Shown here piece after piece: positions 11,300-23,347 of a DNA stretch of 64,000 nt; positions within the stretch are counted from its first letter, which is position 1; every line of letters begins with the position of its first letter. The notes under the pieces were generated by a model. The model was not told the DNA's origin and did not search any database. It worked only from the letters and a program-made list of their open reading frames with translations. The position numbers and the translations under genes were made by a program. The stretch is from Podaxis mareebaensis (taxonomy: Eukaryota > Basidiomycota > Agaricomycetes > Agaricales > Agaricaceae): positions 89,480-153,479 of the forward strand of contig JAEUWP010000462.1 in NCBI GenBank assembly GCA_018524725.1, read 5' to 3'.

Positions 11300-12590
11300 G
11301 ATGAAGGTTGATGGCCTGAGGCGAGACAAACATGCGAGAGAAATGATCTATCCACGAACCAGATGACGAAAGTACCGCCTTTACCGGTAACGAAGAACCT
11401 ACAGTAATGGAGCCAAACTAGCATCAGCTTCGTCAATGCTGCGCGCCCAGGACACATTATATGCACTTTTATGGGAAGTTCTATGAAGACCGCCGGTATA
11501 TGCACACCTGAGAAAGAATAGGTTCGATGCGCCGTGCGTCTGGAGTCCGAGGGGTTGCACGGGATCAGTCAAGGAACTGGAGTCGAGTGTAATTGCACAG
11601 CACTTTCGGCGGCATCTTCTAGAAGTGATGTTACACCTCGCATCGGAAGGCCTCCTCTTGCCATTGAACGTATTGTTGGGCCAGAAAATGTTTGGAAGGG
11701 AGCCTCTGGATCGGACTATCTCCTGTAACGAGTTCCGTGGTGGACGTTGGTTCCATTCTGGAACAGTTGAAATCTGACGAGTGGGTCGATATGGCACGAA
11801 TCATATTCTAGGATCGATCCCAATGTTTTCTAGGAAAAGAGTACCCTCGTCGATGTTCTTGTAATAACGTATCGGAGATGGTCCCCGAAGTGGCATTGAG
11901 CCAGTGGACATGAGCGGAATCTGCATCACGTTCGGTACCGCCCCTTGTTGCAATGTGATAGGGAGAACGTAAGGCTCTCGCATGGAGACGGACGTTCCCG
12001 AGAGAACTTGGTCGTAGATGAGCCATCAGAGATGCATTGGGGTTGTGGAAGTCCTAAGTGGAATGTTGAATATAGGATTCGCATGTAAAATTATTGTAGA
12101 ACGTTGCAACGTTGAGGCGTAGTGGCGGTCAAAACCAGCTACAGTGATCAGAGAACAACAGTGTACCCTGGTGTATCTTGATAGTCAAGGAGTGGATGTG
12201 ATGAAACCGATTTATGTATTGTCGGTTTTTGCCGATGCCCACCCCCGACGCCCTGCATGCTATCTTACACAAAAGCCATGAAACGATCCCGGTCACCGTT
12301 CTGAAGGGCATAACACGCCAGGTTTAGTGAGAAGCTAGTTAAACGATTTCAATCTCTGAAATCCCATCAGTTATCCAATACACCGGACAATCATCACTTG
12401 CGCGCCCCTGCTTGCTTTGATCGCCCTTTGACGGAGTTTGCGGGACATCAACGAATTGATGCCAAGCCTCAACGCCGAATGCCACCACAACAAACGGAGC
12501 TTGTTCTTTACTAACTTGAACATTTGTGGACCGTTTTCATTCAAGTCACAAGGGGTTTGACTGATATCGTGGCCTAACGCACGTAATGTC
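11300..12590 (-). repeat. Dispersed 1.25-kb repeat, copy 1 (inverted relative to copy 2)
   Basis: Read on the minus strand, this segment matches 58430-59680 (+) nearly end to end at roughly 65-75% by eye, with small indels. The best-conserved blocks are the GGCATCAATTCGTTGA region (near 12450 here, 58515 there), a block with CATCGGCAAAAA (near 12235 / 58745), and a block with TTCAATGCC (near 11900 / 59095). Indels do not keep a reading frame, so it is not obviously a coding paralogue. No terminal repeats were identified. It could be a decayed transposon or an old segmental duplication. Confidence 0.7.
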
Positions 12591-13129
12591 TAGTGCCGCC
12601 TCCAGTCACCTTTAACGCTGATTCTTCGGATTCTCCAGTTTGTGAACTTCAGGTGGCATTCATTCGTCGCTGTAAGCATGTTTGTAGCCCGGGGAGAAAG
12701 GTACTACGTGATTATCCATTTCAGACAAAACTCTTCTCATTGCTTTGGCTTAGCGTTCAAAGTCAGCGGGGACTCATACTTCACACCTGGCTGACCTGTG
12801 AACCACTTTAAATCTTCCTTGAAGCTTGTCGCTCATCTCATCTCATCCCACCTTGATGTCTACTGGTGTTTCACGCCACGATTGCAGCGGTGGACACTTG
12901 TTCTAGCCCTGTTCCTGTAGATCAATGCTCCTGAACGCGTCGTCGTGGTCAAACCTCGACCGTGCCTTGTCAGTGGACACACCCGACGTCTAGCCACGTT
13001 CAAAGACACTCTTTGGAAGACATATTTAAAGGCTGATGTCTGCATTTACCTATCATCAAACCGCTCGCACCCGACCCAAGGTTTCTTGCTCTATCTAGCC
13101 TATCTATCTTCCCCGGACCGTTCCTTATC
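12591..13129. other. Upstream region of the 235-codon gene
   Basis: No gene recognised. A TATTTAAA sequence near 13024, about 105 bp before the next ATG, is a possible core promoter. Confidence 0.4.
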
Positions 13130-13837
13130 ATGTTCTCCATTCCACCCCCACGTACCCTTCTCCCTGGTTTCATACCTGGATCTGTATATGTCGCCGTTAT
13201 GGAACGCGAAATCCGACCTGACACTACCAGTGCCTACACTCCGGTAGTTTCTGCTACCACAGACGAGATGGGTGCTTCGGTGTCATATCTTGCATTCTTC
13301 TACCAGGAGAAACCTACAATCGCTCCCCTAGCCATGGAAACATGCGTCAGAGGCCAGTACTGGTGCCTGCTACCTGCAGATGGATCAGGCAAGCTCATTC
13401 TCAAGCATGGTTCGATGTCGGTCCAGGAGGCCCTCATTCGCCAAGATGTTGTGGGCTATATCCGCGTAGCCAAGTCCGTGGATCCTCGTTCCTTGCAAGC
13501 CATTATCCAGCGGGACGACTACAGAATCGATTCCTTGAGCCCTATGTCCTCTGAAATCTATGTGTTCAACGCCATGGATCGCCTTAGGAGGAATGGGATT
13601 CTTCACGCAGTGATCTGGGACTTGAAGTCATTCAAGACTGAAATTGACCGGCTTCGTAAACAGTGGAAGGAGGAGGCGAAACGGATTGAAAGTGCTAGGA
13701 AGGCAGCAGCGCAAGCAAGGGCTGTCGTAGCGCCGAAGAGGTTAGGACGAAGAATGGAGATCCAGGAAGAACTCGGACCAGTCTTTAGGCCCTTTGCCGA
13801 TTTCAGTTTGTGCGAATTCACCACTCGGGAGCATTGA
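13130..13837 (+). CDS. Hypothetical protein, single exon
   Basis: Uninterrupted 235-codon frame. I do not recognise the family. The N-terminal two thirds look folded: a proline-rich start, then alternating hydrophobic strands around SVYVAVMEREIRP and the GQYWCLLPADGSGKLILKHG segment. Residues 165-210 form a charged, alanine-rich helix (LKSFKTEIDRLRKQWKEEA and onward) likely to be a coiled coil. No signal peptide or membrane segment is evident. It is one of the few intronless genes here, in an area where neighbours have several introns. Codon-like periodicity and length support a real gene, but expression is unproven. Confidence 0.68.
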   Translation: MFSIPPPRTLLPGFIPGSVYVAVMEREIRPDTTSAYTPVVSATTDEMGASVSYLAFFYQEKPTIAPLAMETCVRGQYWCLLPADGSGKLILKHGSMSVQEALIRQDVVGYIRVAKSVDPRSLQAIIQRDDYRIDSLSPMSSEIYVFNAMDRLRRNGILHAVIWDLKSFKTEIDRLRKQWKEEAKRIESARKAAAQARAVVAPKRLGRRMEIQEELGPVFRPFADFSLCEFTTREH

Positions 13838-14194
13838 GCAGACCGCGTTGAATTAAGTATACAGAGATAGCACATTTCATATGACGGGCTTGTTTTCGGT
13901 TTAATCGGATTAATGAATTCTGGATCATTTAAAGCTTTGTAGACTGCCACTTGATGCTATTCATAAAGCCGTAGCGTAATCATTGCTCCCTGGGTCATTT
14001 CACCTTGACGCGGGCAATACAAAGGCTCCAAGTCGTCTTTAAGTTGGATTTGATGGGGCTACACATGGTTCCAGTTCGCCGGACTTATATCGTCAGGTAC
14101 GCTGTATTTTGATATTCGAGCGCTCAGAATGTTGAATCCTTTCGACGGGAGGCAGGGATCGTGCATCACGATCGTTGGCAAACAATTTAATCGA
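13838..14194. other. Convergent intergenic region
   Basis: About 360 bp between the 3' ends of the hypothetical gene (+) and URB1 (-). Nothing recognised apart from presumed 3' untranslated sequence. Confidence 0.5.
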
Positions 14195-17100
14195 TTAGCG
14201 CTCTAGAAGTGATCGAATGACCTCTCTCCGTGCCCATCCTGACTCGTCTTGTCCGGACTCGTGGGGGCCTTGTCTCACAAGCAGCCTGCACGTCAACAAG
14301 TCCCATGAGGTAGTCTTTCGACTAAAGGTCATGGTTGTCCTCCATAGAAGTGCTACGCACGTTGACCACGTGTGGCATGGGTTCGGTGCAGTCGGGGCCT
14401 CGTTTATGGCATAGCTTGGATACAAATCATACCCCATCAAGACTCGGGTATCTTCTGGTCCGTTGGACGTTTCCAGGCGAGTTTCGAGGATCCTAAGGGC
14501 TCTTGCCGCCAGACTGACGCATTCCTGAAGTTCAGCAATGGGTGAATTGGATGATTCTCCGAGCTTGAATATGGTGGGAACGATGGAGTCGAGGATAATG
14601 TCGGAGTTAGCTTGGGAAAGGCGTTAGTGCATGAACGTTTTATGGAGGCCATGTTACTTACGTCGATCCAAGAGCATACACAAGCAACGGCAGATACTTT
14701 GTCTCCAAGCAGCATTCAAGATCGAATCAAGTTTGCTGTAGTCGACAATGAGAATAATGTTCCCAAGAATCCTAGCCCATTTGACATTGTCATCGTCGTT
14801 CGTTCGTGATATTTGCATCTCCAGCCACGTCAAGAAAGACGACCTGATGATCATGCTCATGGTAGCTTGTCGGTTACACGTCAAATTCGCGATTACCTAA
14901 GTTCGTTCAACTCAGTTCCATAATTGAGTGGGAGTCTGACCAGATTAGGTATACCTCGAAAGCGCCCTTGCGTAATGCATGATCTGATTCTGAGCTTTGG
15001 AAAAGGCTCGCGAGCAGATCCCACGTGTGGCGCCGTTTCAAGACCTTCCAATCATCGGAGCTAGCCATACCGTCTGCCAAGAAGCGGATGATCCAGCCTC
15101 GCTCTTTCTTCCAATCATCCGCGTTACTATACAGCATGCTGTAGAGCATAGGTACGTCGTTGATATCCAGTTCCGGTCTTTGAAGGAGGAACCTAGCGGT
15201 TAGGGGATACGTAAAGTTCGAGGGATAGAAAATTCCGCGCAGGGCATGAGCTAAAACGAGTGTGGTATATGAGGGCAGGCGGCGTGGTGGTTCATGTGAT
15301 GATCCATCAGTTTCAGATGGAGGGAGGAGATTCTTGAGGAGGTTGAGGATGTATATAACATGTGCCTTCTCTTGGAAATCGACGCTCTATGCAACAACGA
15401 TGAGAGTTGGGAAAGGACATGGCCCATCTACTCACTTCGATGCATTTATATAGCAATCCAAGTTGTGACAACCCCAAACTTCGAATGGCGAGGTCCTTCG
15501 AAGACAAAACACGTATGCACACTCCCACGACATTGGTCCTGAAAAGTTCAATCCACCCGAACGCCGTCGCTGGCCGGTCTTCAGACAGCGCCAGGTGAAC
15601 TAGCAGCAATAAAAATATTGGGTCATACAGCTGTGAGTTGTGGTGGTTGCTCTCGTGGCTGGATCCCGCTTGCAACTTCCGCCATTTAGGATAATGCAGC
15701 GTCGTCCGGAAAATCCTCGCCGGTTCAAGGGATTGTAAACTTTCCGCAGCGGACGAAGAGGTGATGTCGACAGACGAGGACCAATGTCTGAACAGAGGGG
15801 CCAAGGAAATCTTCCTTTGAGTCTCGAAAAGCTGGAAGATGGAGAGTAAAGAAAGATCTTCCTTTGATAACGTGCCATGATAGATCTGGAGGAGAGGTTC
15901 GACTTGTGTAACCTGACAGGTGTTTGCTGGGTGGAGATTGAAGAGAGTATGGAGAAGCTGAACGATATGAGGTCGTGAAGTCAAGTCGGGGTTTATTCCA
16001 TTTGAAAGCTTGTAGAATTGCGGATGATGAAGGGCACTTTGCAAGTAACGATTAACGGCAACAGGCTAAAAAAATGAGATCAAAATCAGTCATCCATATG
16101 TCCCTTGTACCGGCGGAACTAACCTTTAGATGTGCCTTGGATGCACAATGATTTGCTAGTTCCACAGCAGCAGCATTAGATAAATGATGCTGGATGGTCA
16201 CTCCCAATAATGTTTCGACCTGATGTGCCTTGATGGAGGTAGAAGATCGTACGAGAGCACCTAGTTTACGAGAGCCGGGCGTTAACTAACACCATCGGAT
16301 CCTAATGCGAGAACAACGTACTTATGTCATTGATGAGCCGCAGAGTTCCCGCAGACAGGAAGGTATCGTCTGCCAGTTGGCCTATCAACGTGTGCAAGGA
16401 CCATTCCACCAACACAGCTAATAATTCCGTGATGGGATGTTGAGATCCGATCCGTAGGGATTCCGATGTCGGACGAGTATTGCGGTGTTTATCCACGTGT
16501 CGAGTCACGAGCTGCACCACGTCTTTCCGGTGGCTGTTGAAGACATCCAATGCTAATACCACGCACGAACTGGATACCCGGCGCAGCGATGGTTTCACGT
16601 GGTGATCAAAACAGAGAGATGAGATCTCGGTTAAGTGGGGGATCCAGGCACTTTCATCTAGTGAGTCCTCCGCCGGGATGCAACAATAGATATCTAAAGC
16701 AGCCTGGATGACAATGGCAAGGTATTCGCTCGCCCGCGAAGCCGCATGTTCCGATTTGAGCCACGACTCCAATTCTTTCAGAGCGAAGCCCTGCCTATAC
16801 AAAAGTGCCACAATGATTCTGACGGTTGAGGGTGTCCAGGGTTCCGAGGTCAAGAAGTCATCAAGAGGAACAGTGTGTCCAAGGGGCTGTGTCCTGTTTG
16901 CCCAGCGCAATTCCGCCCGCTGAACAAGTTTTGTGTAAGGGACCGTATCGTCACATTCAGGATCCCAATTGCGCGCAGAGCAACCGACAGGGAGCGTGGA
17001 GTCAATTGCAGCGGACAACAGATCTTCCACTACCTGTGACCTCGCAAGTTGCTTGCGTATTTTCAGAAGTGTAGGGATCCGTTCCCTGAGTGCCTTTTCA

Positions 17101-20100
17101 GTGTCCGCGTGGTCCTCTATCCAGCTTTGGATAACGCCCAGTATCGGCTGAATGAGAGAAGAGACATGTGAAATCGTGTCGTTAATTATGAGCTGATCTA
17201 GCAACTTCAGAATTCGGTCCAATGGCAGAAACTTGATCCACAGCGCGACTTCACCAAGCTAAAGCCGGGATCAGCACCATCAACTCGTTCACCTGGACAT
17301 AGGCGCTCACCTTGTCGTAAGTTCCTGAATCTAGTGAGGTTTGAAGGAGCGCCAACCAGTGAGCGCTAACCTCGGACAAGATTCGTCTATCGGCAGTGGA
17401 ACGAGGGTCAAATGAGCTTTGAAGTAACTCCCGTAGTCCAGATTGAATGCTACTATCGAGACCCTGAGCCATTGCGAGGCGTTTGACAGCGCTCGGCTCC
17501 ACGAACAAGCTCTCCTTCAAGGTGATCATGTCTACATCTTCGAGTATTGACTGCGCTTCGCTGGTAAGCACGGCAAGCAGGGACAAGAGTCCACGAGCTT
17601 CATCTTCATTTACGATGTTCAGCCGATGCTCGATCAATCTGAACAGCTCCAGACAATTTTGCAGTGTTGGCTTAGTCGAAAAGAAAACAGCAACGAAGCT
17701 GCGGCGATAATCAGAATCCAGGATTTGCTCTTTTGTAGAGTCGTAGAAAAGCCATTCAGCGGGTATGCTGTAACCAGTCAGTTGACAGGGATATGAGATT
17801 GAATTAGCCTCCTACGTTTCACCGACATCTGTTCCGACCAGAACATGGTTCTCCCATAAATGCCCGGATCTAGGGAAGAAATACTGGGCGAGATCTTGCA
17901 AAGCAGGTGCCCAATGAGTCTGAACAGCGAGAACGAGACGTTTGGCATCTGCCAAAGAAAGAGGTTGTTGTGTGAACCGGAGACGGTCAATGATGGAATG
18001 TGCAATGTGGATCCGATCACGTATTTTATCAGCTGATGTTATCTGTAAATAAACAAATTGTCGCAGCTTGAAGGAGTTCAACGTACCGACAGGCAAGCGC
18101 TCAGCCTCGTCCAAGTAACCTTGCACATCCCCATTTAACATCATTGGCACATCTATCTGGACAGGTTTCAACACCATATGCATTGCCCTCACCTCCCTCC
18201 TCACGGCTGAGGTCATCGCTGGGTACTTGGACGGCCATAGTCGATCCTCGGCAAGAATACGGTCCACCCAGGCCACGACGGCCTCCAAAACCGATAAGTC
18301 GTGCACCTGTCCGGACAACCTAAAGACCAGCTTCCTGACAAACGAGGTGACAGCCAAGACATCGGAAGGTGAAAGTAATCCAGCTTTGATCTTCGCGTCC
18401 ACCTGCTCGCCAAGCGTCATGATGAGCGGACTCGGGTAAACCTCTGTATTTTCATTTTCCACTTTTGCTCCGCTACTTGAAGGTCGCGATGTGAGAAGTC
18501 CGCGCATTTCCTCGATATATCTGAACGGCGTTTTGAGGCATCGTTGGATGCAATCATCAAGGAACGTGATGACACTCTCAGCCTCGTCTGTGAGGTCAAC
18601 TTTGTCCGGCGAGATGGCGTTTGGCAGACGGAGCAGGCGCGGGAGGGGGAGCAACCAGAGTCGAGCTTCGGTGGGGATTTCTTGGAAGAGGATGCTACTT
18701 GAGAGGAGGTGTGAGAGGAGGTCAAGGAGGGTGGATTTAATAGCAGAAATAGGAGTAGTGACGTAAGATTTGAGGAGGGTATAGAGGTATGTCCGGGAAG
18801 ACGCTGTTTAGAAGATGTTGAACTTTTCCGACGGCGAAAAGGAACAAATACATACATGACTTGTTCGTCCAGACAAACTGGTCGCTCTCTTTGAGCGTCT
18901 GCAGGACATGTAACTGCTGGGCCAGGTTGAGCCTCTTCACGGCATCGGGGACATCATCATTCTCTTCCTCCACTTGTCCAGAAGCCGACTCGGCGAAACT
19001 TGACAACGCCTTCCCAACATCAAACCTCGCCTCCGCAACAACCTCGGGCAGGTACTTATGATACAACAACAAAAGCCTCTGCGCACTCTCCTGTAATAAC
19101 GCAATCCTCGTAGGGTTAGGAGCACGCTGAGCTGCATTGGCGCCCTGACCAGACGCCGCCGGAGCTAGAACGGATTTCTGCTGTGAAAAGCCAACCACGA
19201 CTTGAAACTCGGGTACCCTCTTCCTCACCTCCTTCTCCACCTCCTTCCTGCGTCTCCCCCATAGTCCCTCCTCCGTATCGCCCGCCTCCAATGCATCCTC
19301 GATGGCTCTAAACACCTCAAGGACCATTGCATACTTCATCAAGCATTTCGCTAACGCCAACGCGGTACAGTGTTGCACGAGCCCCGAAGGAGATAAGAGA
19401 CCTTTTGTGAAGACGTTTTTGGGTGAGATGTCGGAGGGAAGGATGTTAGAGAGTATGGTTTGCAGAGGAGGCGGTGTGGGGTTGTAGAGGTTCGTGTCAG
19501 GGAGGAAGAAGGTAGGTTGGGGGACAGGGAGGGAGATGATGGTACCAAAAAAAGAGATGTTCGCGATCCATTTGGTTGAGAGACGTGGCTCGAGGGTGAG
19601 CTGTGCCGAAGGCCAATACCTATGCAAAGGTCTCGTTAGCGGTGTATCAGTGAGGAGATAAGGTAACGCGCACCCCGCAACGAGTTCGGGACACGCTTCA
19701 AGTATCCTTCGCGCGAGCTCTTGCTGCCGTGAGTCCTCGTTCACCTTGAGAGTTTTCAGAACGTTCGCTAGAATTTTGTTGTATATTCTGCCGCCCCTTT
19801 CATCGTCAGCGTCTTCTCGCGGATACCATCCTCGATCCCTAAAACAGATTCCAGTCCCAGGCCGTGTCATGATAGCAAGCAGAAAGTGGTGTATGAGATC
19901 TGCGGGGACGTGTTCTGGGTCTTCATCGTCGGAACTTGTGCGTTCGTAAATCTTGAGGAGCTAAGAGCAAGAATCAGGACGGTCCGGACGGTAGGAAAAA
20001 TCGGAGTAGCATACGTGAGAAATGGTCGTTTCGTTGAAAAGGCCGACCTTGGTAGTCCGCTTGATCTTCGGGTCCGACCAAAGATTAGTCCATATTGCCT

Positions 20101-21055
20101 CAAGGACATGACGAATAAAAAGATAATGGTCCTGTGGGAGACCCTTGAAGATGGCCAAGAATGTATCACGGTGTTGCTCGAGGAACGTGCTTTTAGTTTG
20201 TGTGAGTGCGTCGAGGAAGGAAAGCAAGAATTGGACATAGAGGGTACGGATATCTATGTCGGCGTTAACAACAGCGAAACGAAAAGGCGCAAGGAAATAT
20301 ACCTGGTCTTGATAGAGGGTTATAATCAACCTTGCCTTTTCTTCGAAGAGTCAGTAGCTTGGGCAAACTCTGCAATGTGTCAGGAAGAGGGGAATGGCGA
20401 GGCAAAGATATAACATACCTTGATCTCCCATTGAAATACTTCAAGCAGAGTTTTCTTCTCTCTTCCTCCGGCAAATCCAGAAATGGCGTTCAACAACTTG
20501 AGAGCCACGAGGATAAGTTCGTTGTGCGCGCCTCCAATATACGAGTTCAGCCGCCGCATCCATTGCGGGGTCAGAAGTGCTTTCACAATTGGGTAACCAG
20601 TGGCATGATAGGTATAGTGCGATGATAGTAGTGGAAGAATCACGGCTAGAACGGATACTATGGCTACAGGCAAATTAGGTTGTCTCTTTTCAGATGTCAG
20701 TCGAAATTCAACAGCCAGTATGACATGGCTCTCACTGGATTCGCGTTCTCCCATAACCCAAATATGTCCTGAGCCCCTGGGCTCTTCTCTAACCACTGCT
20801 GCACCAACAACAATCGCTCATTCTGTGGAGATATTACGCCCTCGTCCGACCTAATCGTGAGCTGGTTTCTCAATTTATTCAAAGCTGAGAAATGCCTGTC
20901 AGAAAATACCCTTAGAGTAATGAAGCTAGCTCCGCACCATCGACCACTGCATCAAGGTTCTGAGTCCGTAGACTCTGTTGGATTTGTTCTGCGGTGGTAT
21001 ATTTTTTCATGGGTTCTAGCTTGCGCTTCTTGTTTTGGGGTTGCTTTTCGGCCAT
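14195..21055 (-). CDS. URB1: Nucleolar pre-ribosomal-associated protein 1 (URB1/Npa1)
   Basis: Large helical-repeat protein needed for early 60S ribosomal subunit assembly in the nucleolus. Sixteen exons on the minus strand: 21055..20938, 20884..20736, 20685..20419, 20369..20303, 20253..20015, 19960..19674, 19619..18856, 18803..18087, 18032..17816, 17767..17311, 17258..16322, 16260..16124, 16065..15436, 15386..14955, 14896..14662, 14610..14195. They total 6069 nt (2022 residues) and every junction keeps phase. The N-terminus is basic (KNKKRKLEP-like). The Npa1 N-terminal domain follows, with HNELILVALKLLNAISGF and DIRTLYVQFLLSFLDA. The C-terminal NopRA1-type domain includes WIIRFLADGMASSDDWKVLK and RHTWDLLASLFQSS near residue 1730. 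Two 54-nt introns (19620-19673 and 18033-18086) are in frame and inferred from splice sites; the acceptor of the second intron (AAAAG) is atypical. Confidence 0.9.
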
Positions 21056-21929
21056 GGGTTGTAATGATTTTATTGCATGTGTCGTTAGTGGTGCTGGTCA
21101 AGTAGAGAACACAAAATCTTCTGCTGAAAGATCCGGGCGGCCCGGAGGCGTGAGAATCTATCAATAATCCATTGATCGCCACCGTCCACTCGTACCTACT
21201 TCCAAAGCTCTTTTTGTCCTCCAGACACCAACGCTCAGCGTTCAACGTTCGAGTTCCAGTCTACTGCGCCCGTGACGGGTACTATAACCATTGGGGAGTT
21301 CCAATCGGCGAAACTTTCGCGCTTCTGCAGTAGATCAGGAAAAGTAGCAACCTATTGCTCCAGAAAGTCTAAGTCTCCGCTACTGGATCTTCTAGACATG
21401 TGCTTCCGAATTCTTGGGGACTGTTTTACGCCATAATTTTGGCGTTTGGTCTGCTGTTGGAGCCCCCGGTCTCATCGGTTCCTTTCTACTAGCCGATCTG
21501 ATCAATCCCTCTCGCCTTGTGACCCCGGATATTATTAGCTCGTGAGACCACATTGTCATCATCCAGAGGCGACGTCGTTGTTGAGCAAACATACATCGAG
21601 TGCTCATGGTGGTTGTAGCAGCGACATGTGGTTATCCTGATGAACTCACAGGCCCTCGCAGCCGATATAATGCTCGACTCATTCCGAAGCCGCTTAGCAA
21701 GTCTGTAGAATCCCAGCTATTCTGTTCTGCATTCTAGTGCTCCGTGGACCCCGCCTATCCTTCCGCTTTTGAAACACGACCATCAAAAGAAATACATGCT
21801 ACTCGCCGCTCATGATGCCATGCCGAAGCTGTAAGTCCGAATATCCGTGTTTCAACCAAAAGTCGTCTCTGCATAAATACACCTTCGAATTTGAAGAATT
21901 GTCAGTATTCCTCAACGACACAGAACATC
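21056..21929. other. Divergent promoter region between URB1 and the thaumatin-like gene
   Basis: About 870 bp between two genes transcribed away from each other. No other gene is recognised. A weak TATA-like ATAAATA occurs about 60 bp before the thaumatin-like ATG. Confidence 0.5.
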
Positions 21930-22843
21930 ATGGTCTTTGCATTGAACATCGCCCTCGTAGCCTTTGGCCTCATCTCTACCGCTTATGCCGACCATACATG
22001 TGCGTTTGGGCCGTTTACTTTAGACCTCAAACTCATGCACGAGACTAATGATGGTGGTTGATCGTATCAGTCACCTTCAAGAACAATTGTAACTCGAACA
22101 TTCAGCCAGTGATTGCCAACGTCAACTGCGGATACTCTCCTCGTTGTAATACACCCGGCTCGGGTGGTGTGGTAAGTAAACAACAATGCTTTCAGAAATA
22201 TCCTTAAGGGATTCACCCATGACCCCCACGGCAATAGCCCAACCCCGCGATATCTTATACAGGACCCCAACCCCGCAGTTTGGGACGCGGTGAAAGCCAG
22301 ACGTTGCACATCAACCGGCAGGTAAGTCACCCGTGGCTTAAATGCTTCAACATAATTTAACAGCCATATGATCAGTGGAATGGCCGCATCTTCGCCCAGA
22401 ACGGGAACTGTGGTGCCAAGGGTGAAAGCTGTACTATGACTGAATTTAACCTTGACACAGGCAATAACTTTACTCCTCAGGTATGTGCAAACAATTCTCT
22501 TTTTCCATTACGGATTCTAACATTTTTCCAGGCATATGATATCTCGAACATCCAGGTATTTCTAACCACCTATTTACCACTTGACAAGTACTGAGCCTAG
22601 ATAGGGATTCACCCAATCCATCTCTATCGCAGTGAATGGCTGTGATACAGTCACCTGCACTAACGTCAATTGTGGTTGCCATAATGCTTATCCCCCTGGC
22701 GTAAGCTGTGTTCCTGCTTGTACATCAAGTGCTATTTTCTGACCAGCGGTTGTTCCTAGGATCTTTCTGGCTGTGGTAACGACTCTCCAGTACGCGGCTG
22801 CTCTGCCGGAGACCATTCCTGGACCATCACCTTCTGTCCCTAA
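21930..22843 (+). CDS. Secreted thaumatin-like protein
   Basis: Seven exons: 21930..21999, 22071..22171, 22238..22321, 22364..22480, 22532..22555, 22605..22700, 22760..22843 (576 nt, 191 residues). A signal peptide (MVFALNIALVAFGLISTAYA) is followed by FTFKNNC, SYTGPQP, WNGRIFAQNGNCGAKGESC, EFNLD and a cysteine-rich end (GCGNDSPVRGCSAGD, then a final FCP). About a dozen cysteines are present, fewer than the sixteen of plant thaumatins, as expected for small fungal members. Some family members bind or cleave beta-1,3-glucan; a wall-related role is inferred. Exon 5 is only 24 nt. The length fits the small fungal class. Confidence 0.9.
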
Positions 22844-23347
22844 GCTCGAAAGAAGGCCTACCCGATGGAGTTCGAGGGTGCATAGAGCGGGCTTGGTTCC
22901 TTTCGGCATGGAAGTTTCTATATTAAATACTTGTTTATGCATACATATGCGCAGAAATTCAAAGCGTCTTCTACGTAGTCTCTTTGATACTTGCTTGTCA
23001 CAAGAAGGGGTAGTGCAGGACAGAAGGCCAAGAATAGCGCCGGCAAGCAAACAAGTTGCCGCGAGCAAGGGACTATTGAGGGGTGTTTGGCTAGAGCCTG
23101 CGGGGTGGTCCCATGCCTTGGCGGACCTTTGGCGGTCCCACGGCGGTTGTACTTCACCCCAGCCTTGTCCGTGTACTACCCCAGGTACATCGCTCAGGAT
23201 CAGAGACCATCCTGGGTCTGTACTACATTCATTGCGTCGCCAGTGAGCCGCCAACGACCCTCGATTGTCAGGTTCATCATCTTAGGTCCGATAATCTAGA
23301 AATCTCGCATTAGTGTCTATTCTTCCCGTACCAGTAGCTTTGGACAC
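22844..23347. other. Intergenic region, no gene recognised
   Basis: About 500 bp. Long frames are open on both strands here (188 codons minus, 157 codons plus), but they overlap the last exon of the thaumatin-like gene or run into it, and they carry no family signature. Confidence 0.45.

Noticed and set aside
22688..23254. 188-codon minus-strand frame overlapping the thaumatin-like gene end
   Set aside because: It overlaps a well-supported exon on the other strand and has no family signature; treated as a shadow frame.
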